Positions 1 to 4,745 of a stretch of 5,459 bases of DNA are shown here, piece after piece (the stretch's first letter is position 1; every line of letters begins with the position of its first letter). Source of the DNA: Allosphingosinicella sp. (GTDB taxonomy: Bacteria; Pseudomonadota; Alphaproteobacteria; Sphingomonadales; Sphingomonadaceae); the NCBI GenBank assembly GCA_030146745.1, contig JASLBD010000431.1, forward strand, positions 1 through 5,459, written 5' to 3'. The position numbers and the translations under genes are program-made. The notes under the pieces were generated by a model. That model was given only the letters and a program-made list of their open reading frames with translations. It was not told where the DNA came from and searched no databases.

Positions 1-1308
1 GACGATCTGGTCGTTGCTGCCGTTGATCTTGAGGCCGATCAGCTTGCGCTCACCTTCGGTCCCGATGGCGGTGAAGTAGGTCCACTGCACCTGATCGGGC
101 GTCAAGGCGTCGGTCGATTCATGATCGGCGGTGAAGGTCAGAGTCCCGCCTTCCATGTTCCAGTTGAGCGTTCCGAGCAGCCCGTCCGTCTCGACCTCGG
201 CGAGCTCGAAGTTCATATTTTCGGTGAAGTCGCCCCACATGTCCTCGCTCGTCCCGTCCTCCTGCACGACGAAATAGGCATCGGGGACGATCTCGTCCTC
301 GGCCTCGCCGGTGATCGTCACCGTCGCGGTCGCGGTCGAGGTGGCGCCATGCTCGTCGATCACCGTGTAGGTGAAGCTGTCGGTCGCGGTCTCGCCGGCC
401 TCCAGATAGTCGAACATCGAGCCGGCGTGGTAAGTCACCTTGCCGTCGGCGCCGACCCAGACCATGGCGCCCAGGTCGGTCACTTCCTGAACCGCGCTGA
501 CCGTCAGTGCATCGCCGTCCGCGTCGGTGTCGTTATCGAGGAGAGCGGCGGTGACGTCGGTCGGGCCGGCATTTTCGGCGAGCGTCAGCGCGTCGTCGGC
601 CGCGACGGGCGCCTCGTTCTGGCTGACTCCGGTGATCGTCACCGTCGCGGTGGCGGTCGAGACGTGGCCGTTGCCGTCGGTGATCGTGTAGGTGAAGCTG
701 TCGGTCGCGGTCTCGCCATTGTCGAGGTCGGCGAAGATATTGCCGGCGTCGTAGCTGACCATGCCGTCCGGGCCGAGGCTGACGGCCGCGCCCGAAGCGG
801 AGACGGCCTGAACCGTGCTGACGACCAGCGAATCGCCGTCGGCGTCGCTGTCGTTGGCGAGCAGGATCGAGCTGATCTCGGTCTTGCCGGCGGTTTCGGC
901 CAGGGTCAGCATATCGTCCTGGGCGACCGGAGCGACGTTCGGCTCGATGAGGTCGACGAGCTTGAAGGTGCCGTCGGAAAACTGGACGCGCTCGATGCTG
1001 AACAGCCGGTCCTGGCCGTCGGGGCCGCCGGAGCGAAGGTCGCGGACGATGACGGCGCCGTTCAGGCCTTCCATGACCCGGTAATCGGAGCGCTTGCCGT
1101 CGAGGACGACCGTGTCCTGGCCGTTGCCGCCGTCGAGGACGTCGTCGCCGGCGCGGCCGGAGATCATGTCGCTGCCGTTGCCGCCGTCGATATAATCGTC
1201 GCCGGCGCCGCCGTTGATCGAATCGTTGCCGTTGCCGCCGAAGATGCTGTCGCTCTGGGCGGTGCCGTTGATCTTGTCGGCCTTGTGAGTGCCGTTGAGG
1301 ATTGCCAT
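1..1308 (-). CDS. RTX calcium-binding, cadherin/VCBS-repeat surface or secreted protein (3' end beyond window)
   Basis: The reading frame is open from an ATG at 1308 to the left edge, giving 436 residues with no stop, so the C-terminus is missing. In order: seven tandem nonapeptides at residues 6-68, five of them close to the G-G-x-G-x-D-x-U-x calcium-binding consensus; an RTX-associated module at about 69-116 (DYRV, then DGQDRLFSIERVQFSDGTF); two cadherin/VCBS-like domains at 124-230 and 231-337; and a divergent domain at about 340-436 ending in INGSNDQIV, which resembles the end of a VCBS unit. There is no signal peptide (it begins MAILNGTHKADK), as expected for a leaderless type I secretion substrate, but the C-terminal signal and the secretion genes are outside the window. 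Such proteins usually act as calcium-stabilised adhesins or matrix proteins; the exact role here is unknown. A GGAG 7 bases before the ATG supports this start. Confidence 0.9.
   Translation of the reverse strand, partial: MAILNGTHKADKINGTAQSDSIFGGNGNDSINGGAGDDYIDGGNGSDMISGRAGDDVLDGGNGQDTVVLDGKRSDYRVMEGLNGAVIVRDLRSGGPDGQDRLFSIERVQFSDGTFKLVDLIEPNVAPVAQDDMLTLAETAGKTEISSILLANDSDADGDSLVVSTVQAVSASGAAVSLGPDGMVSYDAGNIFADLDNGETATDSFTYTITDGNGHVSTATATVTITGVSQNEAPVAADDALTLAENAGPTDVTAALLDNDTDADGDALTVSAVQEVTDLGAMVWVGADGKVTYHAGSMFDYLEAGETATDSFTYTVIDEHGATSTATATVTITGEAEDEIVPDAYFVVQEDGTSEDMWGDFTENMNFELAEVETDGLLGTLNWNMEGGTLTFTADHESTDALTPDQVQWTYFTAIGTEGERKLIGLKINGSNDQIV
298..939 (-). repeat. Two tandem 321-base units encoding cadherin/VCBS-like domains
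   Basis: Unit 1 (619-939, residues 124-230) and unit 2 (298-618, residues 231-337) align without gaps over 107 residues, with 66 identical by hand count (about 62%). Shared landmarks are N-x-APVAxDD, LTLAE, ND-x-DADGD, DG-x-V-x-Y, GETATDSFTYT and STATATVTITG. At DNA level there is a 33-base identical block at 364-396 and 685-717 and a 23-base identical block at 308-330 and 629-651, both exactly 321 bases apart. The fold is an immunoglobulin-like beta sandwich typical of long bacterial adhesins. The exact DNA identity suggests recent duplication or gene conversion, though selection on the conserved peptide contributes. Confidence 0.88.
1105..1293 (-). repeat. RTX nonapeptide repeat block, seven units
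   Basis: These 189 bases encode seven consecutive nine-residue units (residues 6-68): GTHKADKIN, GTAQSDSIF, GGNGNDSIN, GGAGDDYID, GGNGSDMIS, GRAGDDVLD, GGNGQDTVV. The first two are degenerate and the rest fit the calcium-binding RTX consensus. In this family successive units wind into a parallel beta-roll that binds calcium between turns and folds after export. Its place at the very N-terminus is unusual, because RTX blocks more often precede a C-terminal secretion signal. Confidence 0.88.
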
Positions 1309-1315
1309 TTTCTTA

Positions 1316-1319
1316 CTCC
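1316..1319 (-). promoter_or_regulatory. Ribosome binding site of the RTX gene
   Basis: On the minus strand GGAG lies 7 bases before the ATG at 1308, inside ACGGAGTAAG. No other strong purine-rich site is nearby, so it fixes the start, and with it the fact that RTX repeats begin at residue 6. Confidence 0.7.
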
Positions 1320-1349
1320 GTTACAGGCCCTGGAGGGCGATTTGGGTGT

Positions 1350-1371
1350 GCCCCGCCGGGGGAGGCGGGGC
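1350..1371 (-). other. GC-rich hairpin in the RTX gene leader
   Basis: GCCCCGCC (1350-1357) and GGCGGGGC (1364-1371) are perfect inverted repeats with a 6-base loop, ending 41 bases before the RTX start codon. No T-tract follows on either strand, so it does not look like an intrinsic terminator. It could be an mRNA-stabilising or regulatory structure, or chance in GC-rich DNA. Confidence 0.5.
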
Positions 1372-1577
1372 CGATGGGGTGACTAAGGAGGATCAGGAGA
1401 AGCGCTCGTGCGCCGGCGCGGATCAGGCGATCCTTGTGCGATAATGGTTCACGAATTTCTACTCCACGAACCGCTGGCCGAACTGGCCGGGCGGCGGATC
1501 GGCTTTTGGGACGGCCGTTTTTCCGCCCGATGTCGCGAGCCCTGGAGAAGTGTTTCAATTATGTCGGTGCGCTTCGC

Positions 1578-1594
1578 TCAGCCGCGGCGGCTGA
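1578..1594 (-). other. Short hairpin spanning the stop codon of the small membrane protein gene
   Basis: TCAGCCG (1578-1584) and CGGCTGA (1588-1594) are a perfect 7-base inverted repeat with a 3-base loop, and the TGA stop forms the end of the stem. No U-tract follows on the minus strand, so it is not a standard terminator. It could protect the 3' end of the yhhQ transcript. Confidence 0.35.
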
Positions 1595-1898
1595 GGACCC
1601 GTGTGTAGCGGGCGAGGACGAACAGCACCCCCGGCCAGAAGCAGGTGTTCCAGACGTCGTGCCAGTTGCGGTCCCAATGAACCCGGGCGCCGGCGGCGCG
1701 GGTTTCGATCAGGTCCCAGGCCTCGCCGAGCAGAGCGGCGGCGAGGACGGCGGTTATCGGCACCCAGCTTCCGGCCGGCCGGCGCAGCAGGGCCGCGGCG
1801 GCGAGGAAGACCGCGAGGCCCACATAGATGTGGAGCGCGTCCCTCGGCAGGCCGAGCAGCTCGACCAGCGCCGACTTGGCCTGCTGGAAGCCGCTCAT
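1578..1898 (-). CDS. Small three-helix membrane protein, uncharacterised, coupled to yhhQ
   Basis: This 106-residue protein runs from an ATG at 1898 to a TGA at 1578-1580. It has hydrophobic segments at about residues 22-38, 46-63 and 82-97. Conserved-looking polar and aromatic features lie between and near them: GLPRDALHIYVGL, GEAWDLIETR, and the Trp/His-rich stretch HWDRNWHDVWNTCFWP at residues 74-89. I recognise it only as a type of hypothetical membrane protein and cannot assign a function. It starts 3 bases after the yhhQ stop and has no good Shine-Dalgarno of its own (upstream is CCCGGGTCTGAGCC), so it is probably translated by reinitiation after yhhQ. A VanZ-like relation is possible but unsupported. 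Codon use matches its neighbours, and the clear membrane topology supports a real gene. Confidence 0.82.
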   Translation of the reverse strand: MSGFQQAKSALVELLGLPRDALHIYVGLAVFLAAAALLRRPAGSWVPITAVLAAALLGEAWDLIETRAAGARVHWDRNWHDVWNTCFWPGVLFVLARYTRVLSRRG

Positions 1899-1901
1899 GG
1901 C

Positions 1902-2642
1902 TCAGACCCGGGCCCGGAAGGGCGTGAAATCGGTGCCGCTGTCGTAGACGTCGACTCCTTCGCGCCGCTTCAGGAAGCCGACCACGGCATAAGTGACGGG
2001 CGTCAACAGCACCTCCCAGGACACCTTGAGCGCGAACTGACTCGCCATCACCGCGAGCATCGCCTCGACCGGCCAGCCGGCGGCGCCATAGAAAGCGAGC
2101 GGGTAGAAGATCGCACTGTCTATCCCCTGCCCCACGATCGTCGAGCCGATCGTGCGCATCCACAGATGCTTGCCCCCGGAGGCGATTTTCATCCTCGCCA
2201 GCACATAGCTATTGGCGAACTCGCCGGCCCAGAAGGCGACGACGGAGGCGAGGACGATCCGCGGCACTTGGCCGAACACCGATTCGTAGGCCGCCTGCCC
2301 CGGCCAGTCCGACGCCGGCGGAAGCGCCACCACCACCCAGCTCATCAGCGCCATGAACAGGGTCGCGACGAAGCCGGCCCAGATGCAGCGCCGCGCCCGC
2401 GCATAGCCGTAGACCTCGGTCAGGACGTCGCCGATCACGTAGGAAAGCGGAAAGAAGAGGATTCCAGCGCCGAACGGCCACAGGCCGACGAGCGGCAGGT
2501 CGATCTCCGCCCTTTTCCCGGCCCCGAGCACGTTCGACAGGAGGAGGATGGCGACGAAGGCCGCCATGACCAGGTCGAAGTAACGGAACTGGACGCCCTT
2601 CAGCGCCGCGCCCTCGACCGCTTTCACCTCGCCCCCGTCCAT
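1902..2642 (-). CDS. yhhQ: Queuosine precursor transporter (YhhQ/DUF165 family)
   Basis: This 246-residue inner-membrane protein belongs to the YhhQ family, which imports the 7-deazaguanine precursors preQ0 and preQ1 for making queuosine in tRNAs with GUN anticodons. Family signatures visible here are LLSNVLGAGKR (34-44), FPLSYVIGDVLTEVYGYARAR (64-84), WAGEFANSYVLARMK (138-152) and the RTIGSTIVGQGIDSAIFYPLAF stretch (163-184), in a protein with about six hydrophobic segments. Length fits the family. The ATG at 2642 has only a weak upstream site; a GTG at codon 6 (2625-2627), preceded by GGGGG, is an alternative start, and both lie before the conserved core. The next gene starts 3 bases after the stop. 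The promoter must sit in or near the 59 bases shared with the divergent tRNA gene. The family call is firm, but which precursor is carried cannot be read from sequence. Confidence 0.93.
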   Translation of the reverse strand: MDGGEVKAVEGAALKGVQFRYFDLVMAAFVAILLLSNVLGAGKRAEIDLPLVGLWPFGAGILFFPLSYVIGDVLTEVYGYARARRCIWAGFVATLFMALMSWVVVALPPASDWPGQAAYESVFGQVPRIVLASVVAFWAGEFANSYVLARMKIASGGKHLWMRTIGSTIVGQGIDSAIFYPLAFYGAAGWPVEAMLAVMASQFALKVSWEVLLTPVTYAVVGFLKRREGVDVYDSGTDFTPFRARV

Positions 2643-2701
2643 GGCCGGCCACGCTAGCGCCGTTCCGTTCGCCGGGAAAGCGCGCTACACGGCGGCGGTG
2701 C
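2643..2701. promoter_or_regulatory. Compact divergent promoter region between yhhQ and tRNA-Arg
   Basis: Only 59 bases separate the yhhQ start codon from the first base of the tRNA. On the plus strand TTCCGT (2663-2668) and CTACAC (2685-2690), 16 bases apart, are a weak -35/-10 pair that would start transcription just before the tRNA. For yhhQ I see no clear promoter boxes. The space is short enough that polymerases for the two genes may interfere with each other. Confidence 0.25.
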
Positions 2702-2778
2702 GCGCCCGTAGCTCAGTTGGATAGAGCACGAGCCTTCTAAGCTTGGGGCCGCAGGTTCGAATCCTGCCGGGCGCGCCA
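2702..2778 (+). tRNA. tRNA-Arg (anticodon UCU)
   Basis: All parts of a 77-base cloverleaf can be placed. The acceptor stem is GCGCCCG (2702-2708) with CGGGCGC (2768-2774). The D stem is GCTC/GAGC (2711-2714, 2724-2727). The anticodon stem is CGAGC/GCTTG (2729-2733, 2741-2745) with one G-U pair around the loop CTTCTAA. The T stem is GCAGG/CCTGC around TTCGAAT (2751-2767). The discriminator is G2775, and CCA is encoded at 2776-2778. The anticodon TCT (2736-2738) reads AGA and AGG, arginine codons that are rare in GC-rich genomes. It is not a queuosine-modified tRNA, so its position beside yhhQ has no obvious functional meaning. Confidence 0.97.
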
Positions 2779-2785
2779 GTTGTTG

Positions 2786-2820
2786 TTGAGCGAGCATTCC
2801 GGGCTGCGCCGCTTGCTCAA
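2786..2820 (+). repeat. Inverted repeat downstream of tRNA-Arg
   Basis: TTGAGCGAGC (2786-2795) pairs with GCTTGCTCAA (2811-2820) around a 15-base loop, making a 10-base stem that begins 8 bases after the tRNA CCA. One pair is G-U when read on the plus strand but would be a mismatch on the minus strand, so the structure fits the tRNA transcript better. No T-run follows. It may act in tRNA 3'-end formation or be a weak termination structure. Confidence 0.45.
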
Positions 2821-2845
2821 AAGCCTGCGCTGCGGGGCGTGAGGC
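2819..2845 (-). terminator. Weak intrinsic-terminator-like hairpin after the antiporter gene
   Basis: On the minus strand GCCT (2845-2842) and CGC (2839-2837) pair with GCG (2830-2828) and AGGC (2826-2823), with a small internal mismatch and a 6-base loop, followed directly by TTTT (2822-2819). It lies 17 bases after the antiporter stop. The stem is short and the T-run only four bases, so this is a candidate, not a firm call. Confidence 0.35.
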
Positions 2846-2880
2846 GGAAGGCGCGAGACGCTCAGGCTCGAGCGCCTTCC
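2846..2880. repeat. Perfect 9-base inverted repeat across the antiporter stop codon
   Basis: GGAAGGCGC (2846-2854) and GCGCCTTCC (2872-2880) are perfect inverted repeats with a 17-base spacer that contains the antiporter stop (2862-2864). In the minus-strand mRNA the left arm is the codons for the final EEGA region and the right arm is 3' untranslated. It could stabilise or help terminate the mRNA ahead of the hairpin at 2819-2845. Confidence 0.5.
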
Positions 2881-4133
2881 TCCTCCCGGGTGACCCGCTC
2901 GACGACGGCGCCGGCGGTGAGGCCGTGCACTATGGTGGAGACGGCGATGGTGAAGGCGATGGTGGCCCAGAGCTGCCCTTCATTCACGAACTCCAGATGG
3001 CTGGTGGCGTAACCGAGATAATAAATGGAGCCGATGCCGCGCACGCCGTAAGCCGCGACGACGAAGCGCTCGCGGGGCTGGAGCTCCGTCCCTCGAAGGC
3101 CCCACCAGCCCGACAACGGGCGGATGACGAAGATGAGCGCGAGGGCGATCGCCACATGCCTCCAGTCGAGCTCGGGCCACAGGAGTGGAAGCACTCCGCC
3201 GATAAGCACGAGCAGGACGGCGGTGAGTGCATGTTCGATGGCCTCGTTGAAGCCGTGCAATTTGCCGTGGAAAATATGGTCGGCCTCAGCGCGCCGAAGG
3301 GCGAGACCGGTGACGAACGCGGCGATGAAGCCATAGCCTTCGATCAGTTCGGTCAGCCCGTAGCAGAGGAGGACTCCGGCCAGCGCCAGCACGCCCGAGC
3401 CGGTGTCGGCGAGGACGTTGCTAACCGGGACGGTAAACAGCACCCGGCCGAGCAGCCAGCCGATCGCGGCTCCGGACACCGCTCCGACGAGGATCCGGTA
3501 GAAGACGTCGCGGGCGAGCCACTCCACCGCCCAGGAACCGGGCGCGAAGCCCTCCGCGGCCACGATCAAGCCGAGGTAGACGAACGGAAAGGCGAGGCCG
3601 TCATTGAGGCCGGCTTCCGCGGTCAGTGAAAAGCGAACCGGATGCTCCCCGCCTTCGGTCGGCGGACCCACCTGGACGTCGCCGGCCAGCACCGGATCGG
3701 TCGGCGCCAGTACCGCGCCGAGAAGGAGCGCGCCGGCAAGGGTCATCCCCGCCAGCGCCCAGCCGAGCAGAGCGACGGAGAGGATCGTCAGCGGCATGAC
3801 CACGACCAGCAGGCGCACCGTCGGCTGCCAGTGACGATAGCTTCTGAGATTGTCGATCCTGAGGCCGGTTCCGAAAAGGGCGACGATCACCGCCAATTCG
3901 CTGGTCAGCTCCCAGATCCTGGGCGCGGACCGGGGATCCACGGCCGCGGGCATCCCGGGCACGAACGAGAAGGCCAGGATTCCGAAGAGGATCAGCAGGG
4001 CCGAAGCCGCGGGCTCGCGGCCGGAGAAGAAACGCGGCAGCCAGTAGGCGAGGATGATCCCTGCGCCGATGGCCGCCATCGCTATATGATAAGGGCTGAC
4101 GCCGAAGAAGGGTTCGCTGTCCACCTGCTCCAA
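2862..4133 (-). CDS. CPA1-family cation/proton antiporter (NhaP-like)
   Basis: This 423-residue inner-membrane protein has about 12-13 hydrophobic segments and the hallmarks of monovalent cation/proton antiporters. These are LAPTDPVLAGDVQVGPP (142-158), with the T145-D146-P147 motif of the unwound transport helix, and an E-A-G-L-N-D-G site (173-179), where N177-D178 is the Asn-Asp pair of electroneutral CPA1 proteins. RPLSGWWGLRG (338-348) and YGVRGIGSIYYLGYA (362-376) complete the core. The likely role is exchanging cytoplasmic Na+ or K+ for H+ in pH and salt homeostasis; ion preference is not readable. The start is TTG at 4133. An in-frame TGA at 4185-4187 bounds the frame and there is no ATG or GTG between them; GTG at codon 4 (4122-4124) and ATG at codon 19 are alternatives. 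No good Shine-Dalgarno precedes any of the three. The C-terminus is short and charged, without a TrkA-C or cyclic-nucleotide domain. Confidence 0.93.
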   Translation of the reverse strand: MEQVDSEPFFGVSPYHIAMAAIGAGIILAYWLPRFFSGREPAASALLILFGILAFSFVPGMPAAVDPRSAPRIWELTSELAVIVALFGTGLRIDNLRSYRHWQPTVRLLVVVMPLTILSVALLGWALAGMTLAGALLLGAVLAPTDPVLAGDVQVGPPTEGGEHPVRFSLTAEAGLNDGLAFPFVYLGLIVAAEGFAPGSWAVEWLARDVFYRILVGAVSGAAIGWLLGRVLFTVPVSNVLADTGSGVLALAGVLLCYGLTELIEGYGFIAAFVTGLALRRAEADHIFHGKLHGFNEAIEHALTAVLLVLIGGVLPLLWPELDWRHVAIALALIFVIRPLSGWWGLRGTELQPRERFVVAAYGVRGIGSIYYLGYATSHLEFVNEGQLWATIAFTIAVSTIVHGLTAGAVVERVTREEEGARA

Positions 4134-4288
4134 ACTACGCCGGGGCCCTGCCGGGTCCCGCCGGCACGGTTCCGGCGAAAAATCTCAGATGCGCTGGCCT
4201 ATGAACCAGAGCGCGACGCCGGCGGCGGTCGAGGACAGCCCGAACCTGCTCTTCGGCGCTGGGGTTACGGTCCGTTCCACCCGCCCAA
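4134..4288 (-). promoter_or_regulatory. Leader region of the antiporter gene with overlapping hairpins
   Basis: This 155-base gap separates the channel gene stop from the antiporter TTG. On the minus strand it first holds a possible 31-codon ORF (4280-4185), then T5 (4182-4178). Two GC hairpins follow that cannot form together: CGCCGG/CCGGCG (4159-4164 with 4172-4177) and TGCCGG/CCGGCA (4149-4154 with 4161-4166), which share 4161-4164. A bulged 7-pair stem lies at 4191-4214. No convincing promoter boxes are visible, so the antiporter may be read from upstream, with the leader controlling its expression. The hairpins could be chance in GC-rich DNA. Confidence 0.3.
4185..4280 (-). CDS. Possible 31-residue membrane peptide or leader ORF (tentative)
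   Basis: From GTG at 4280 to TGA at 4185-4187 the frame encodes 31 residues. It begins with a polar start (VERTVTPAPKSRF, first residue read as Met) and then a hydrophobic stretch GLSSTAAGVALWFIG before QRI. By hand count 27 of 31 third positions are G or C, as in the neighbouring genes. GGGCGG lies just before the GTG but too close to be a good ribosome binding site, and the frame is open further upstream into the channel gene. It could be a small membrane protein, a leader peptide for the antiporter, or noise. Confidence 0.2.
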   Translation of the reverse strand: MERTVTPAPKSRFGLSSTAAGVALWFIGQRI

Positions 4289-4729
4289 TCAGCCCGAGCG
4301 CCTCAGCCGGTTCATCGTGGTGACGATGAAGGCCGTCGACCAGCCGATCAGGACGAAGCCGACCAGCGCCTCGAGCGCCCCGATGAGGCGCCAGTCCTCG
4401 GGAAAGAATTCCGCCGGCCGGCCGAGCGTCGCATAGGCCGAGGCGGAGTAATAGAGGGCGTCGCCCAGCGAATCGATCGCGCCCACCGCCATGTAGAAGG
4501 CCGCGAAGACCCAGATCTCGAAGGTGTGGAGCGCGAAGACCGACATTCCGACGGCGCCCACCAGCAGCAGCGCCCCCAGGTCGAGATCGCGCTGCTCGAG
4601 GCGCTCCTTCCTGAGGTGCAGGATCCTGGAAATTGCGAGCAGGCCGAGGCCGTGGATGACGGTCATCAGCAGGACCAGCCCCGCCGACGCTGCCAGCTGA
4701 ATGGCGATCTCGATCGCTTCTGCATCCAC
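4289..4729 (-). CDS. Two-helix ion-channel-like protein with degenerate selectivity filter
   Basis: This 146-residue protein has hydrophobic segments at about residues 9-35, 50-84 and 115-138. The region 85-140 has the layout of bacterial two-transmembrane potassium channels (Ion_trans_2 type): a pore helix (DSLGDALYYSASAYA), a filter position, then EDWRLIGALEALVGF and IGWSTAFIVTTMNRL, which match the second pore helix of that family. The filter reads T101-L-G-R-P instead of the usual T-x-G-Y-G, so potassium selectivity is doubtful. The GTG start at 4729 is well supported by GGGGAGG 7 bases upstream; no ATG lies nearby. It begins 16 bases after the stop of the AI-2E-type gene, so the two are almost surely co-transcribed. 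It could be a non-selective or non-conducting channel relative. I am fairly sure of the fold and unsure of the activity. Confidence 0.8.
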   Translation of the reverse strand: MDAEAIEIAIQLAASAGLVLLMTVIHGLGLLAISRILHLRKERLEQRDLDLGALLLVGAVGMSVFALHTFEIWVFAAFYMAVGAIDSLGDALYYSASAYATLGRPAEFFPEDWRLIGALEALVGFVLIGWSTAFIVTTMNRLRRSG

Positions 4730-4736
4730 CGCGGCG

Positions 4737-4743
4737 CCTCCCC
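4737..4743 (-). promoter_or_regulatory. Strong ribosome binding site fixing the GTG start of the channel-like gene
   Basis: On the minus strand GGGGAGG sits 7 bases before the GTG at 4729 and directly after the stop codon of the upstream gene (4746-4748). This makes the non-ATG start convincing and shows the gene has its own strong translation signal in the short gap. Confidence 0.75.
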
Positions 4744-4745
4744 TT

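Larger units (their letters stand above)
1309..1577 (-). promoter_or_regulatory. Intergenic leader/promoter region of the RTX gene
   Basis: These 269 bases between the end of the small membrane protein gene and the RTX start hold no convincing gene. They contain two AT-richer pockets against a GC-rich background. One, at about 1551-1566, includes TTGAAA on the minus strand (1558-1553), a good -35 match but with no clear -10 at the right spacing. The other, at about 1438-1466, includes CATTAT on the minus strand and a direct repeat TTCGTG, two copies 15 bases apart. A GC hairpin at 1350-1371 lies in the leader. The promoter is therefore probably here, but I cannot place it to the base. Confidence 0.35.

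Noticed and set aside
121..1386. Long plus-strand open frame of 421 codons opposite the RTX gene
   Set aside because: Its composition is monotonous Val/Gly/Asp/Ala and it mirrors the repeat gene. The minus frame gives recognisable RTX and cadherin-like motifs.
1313..1558. Minus-strand 81-codon frame with a TTG start in the RTX leader
   Set aside because: It is Arg/Pro-rich with no domain and no good ribosome binding site, and it runs over the RTX ribosome binding site.
1408..1608. Plus-strand 66-codon frame with a GTG start
   Set aside because: AAGGAGG at 1385-1391 is too far upstream (16 bases), the product has no recognisable feature, and it runs into the 3' end of the small membrane protein gene.
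1434..2657. Plus-strand open frame of 407 codons opposite yhhQ and its neighbour
   Set aside because: The protein is charged, low-complexity and has no recognisable domain. The minus strand encodes a clear transporter family across the same bases.
2643..2701. preQ1 riboswitch ahead of yhhQ
   Set aside because: Such riboswitches often precede YhhQ-type genes, but I see no preQ1 aptamer-like hairpin with an A-rich tail, and the space is only 59 bases shared with the tRNA promoter.
2702..2778. tRNA-Arg as an integration (att) site of a genomic island
   Set aside because: No second copy of the tRNA 3' end and no integrase gene occur in the window; neighbouring genes look like core genome.
2661..4280. 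EcfG-type general stress promoters (GGAAC on the minus strand before yhhQ, in the antiporter leader and near 4278)
   Set aside because: None has a matching GTT-containing -10 at 16-17 bases, so the GGAAC matches are probably chance.
2925..4436. Plus-strand open frames opposite the antiporter gene (2925-3629, 3642-4436)
   Set aside because: They are antisense shadows typical of GC-rich DNA, with no motifs, and the minus-strand antiporter is certain.
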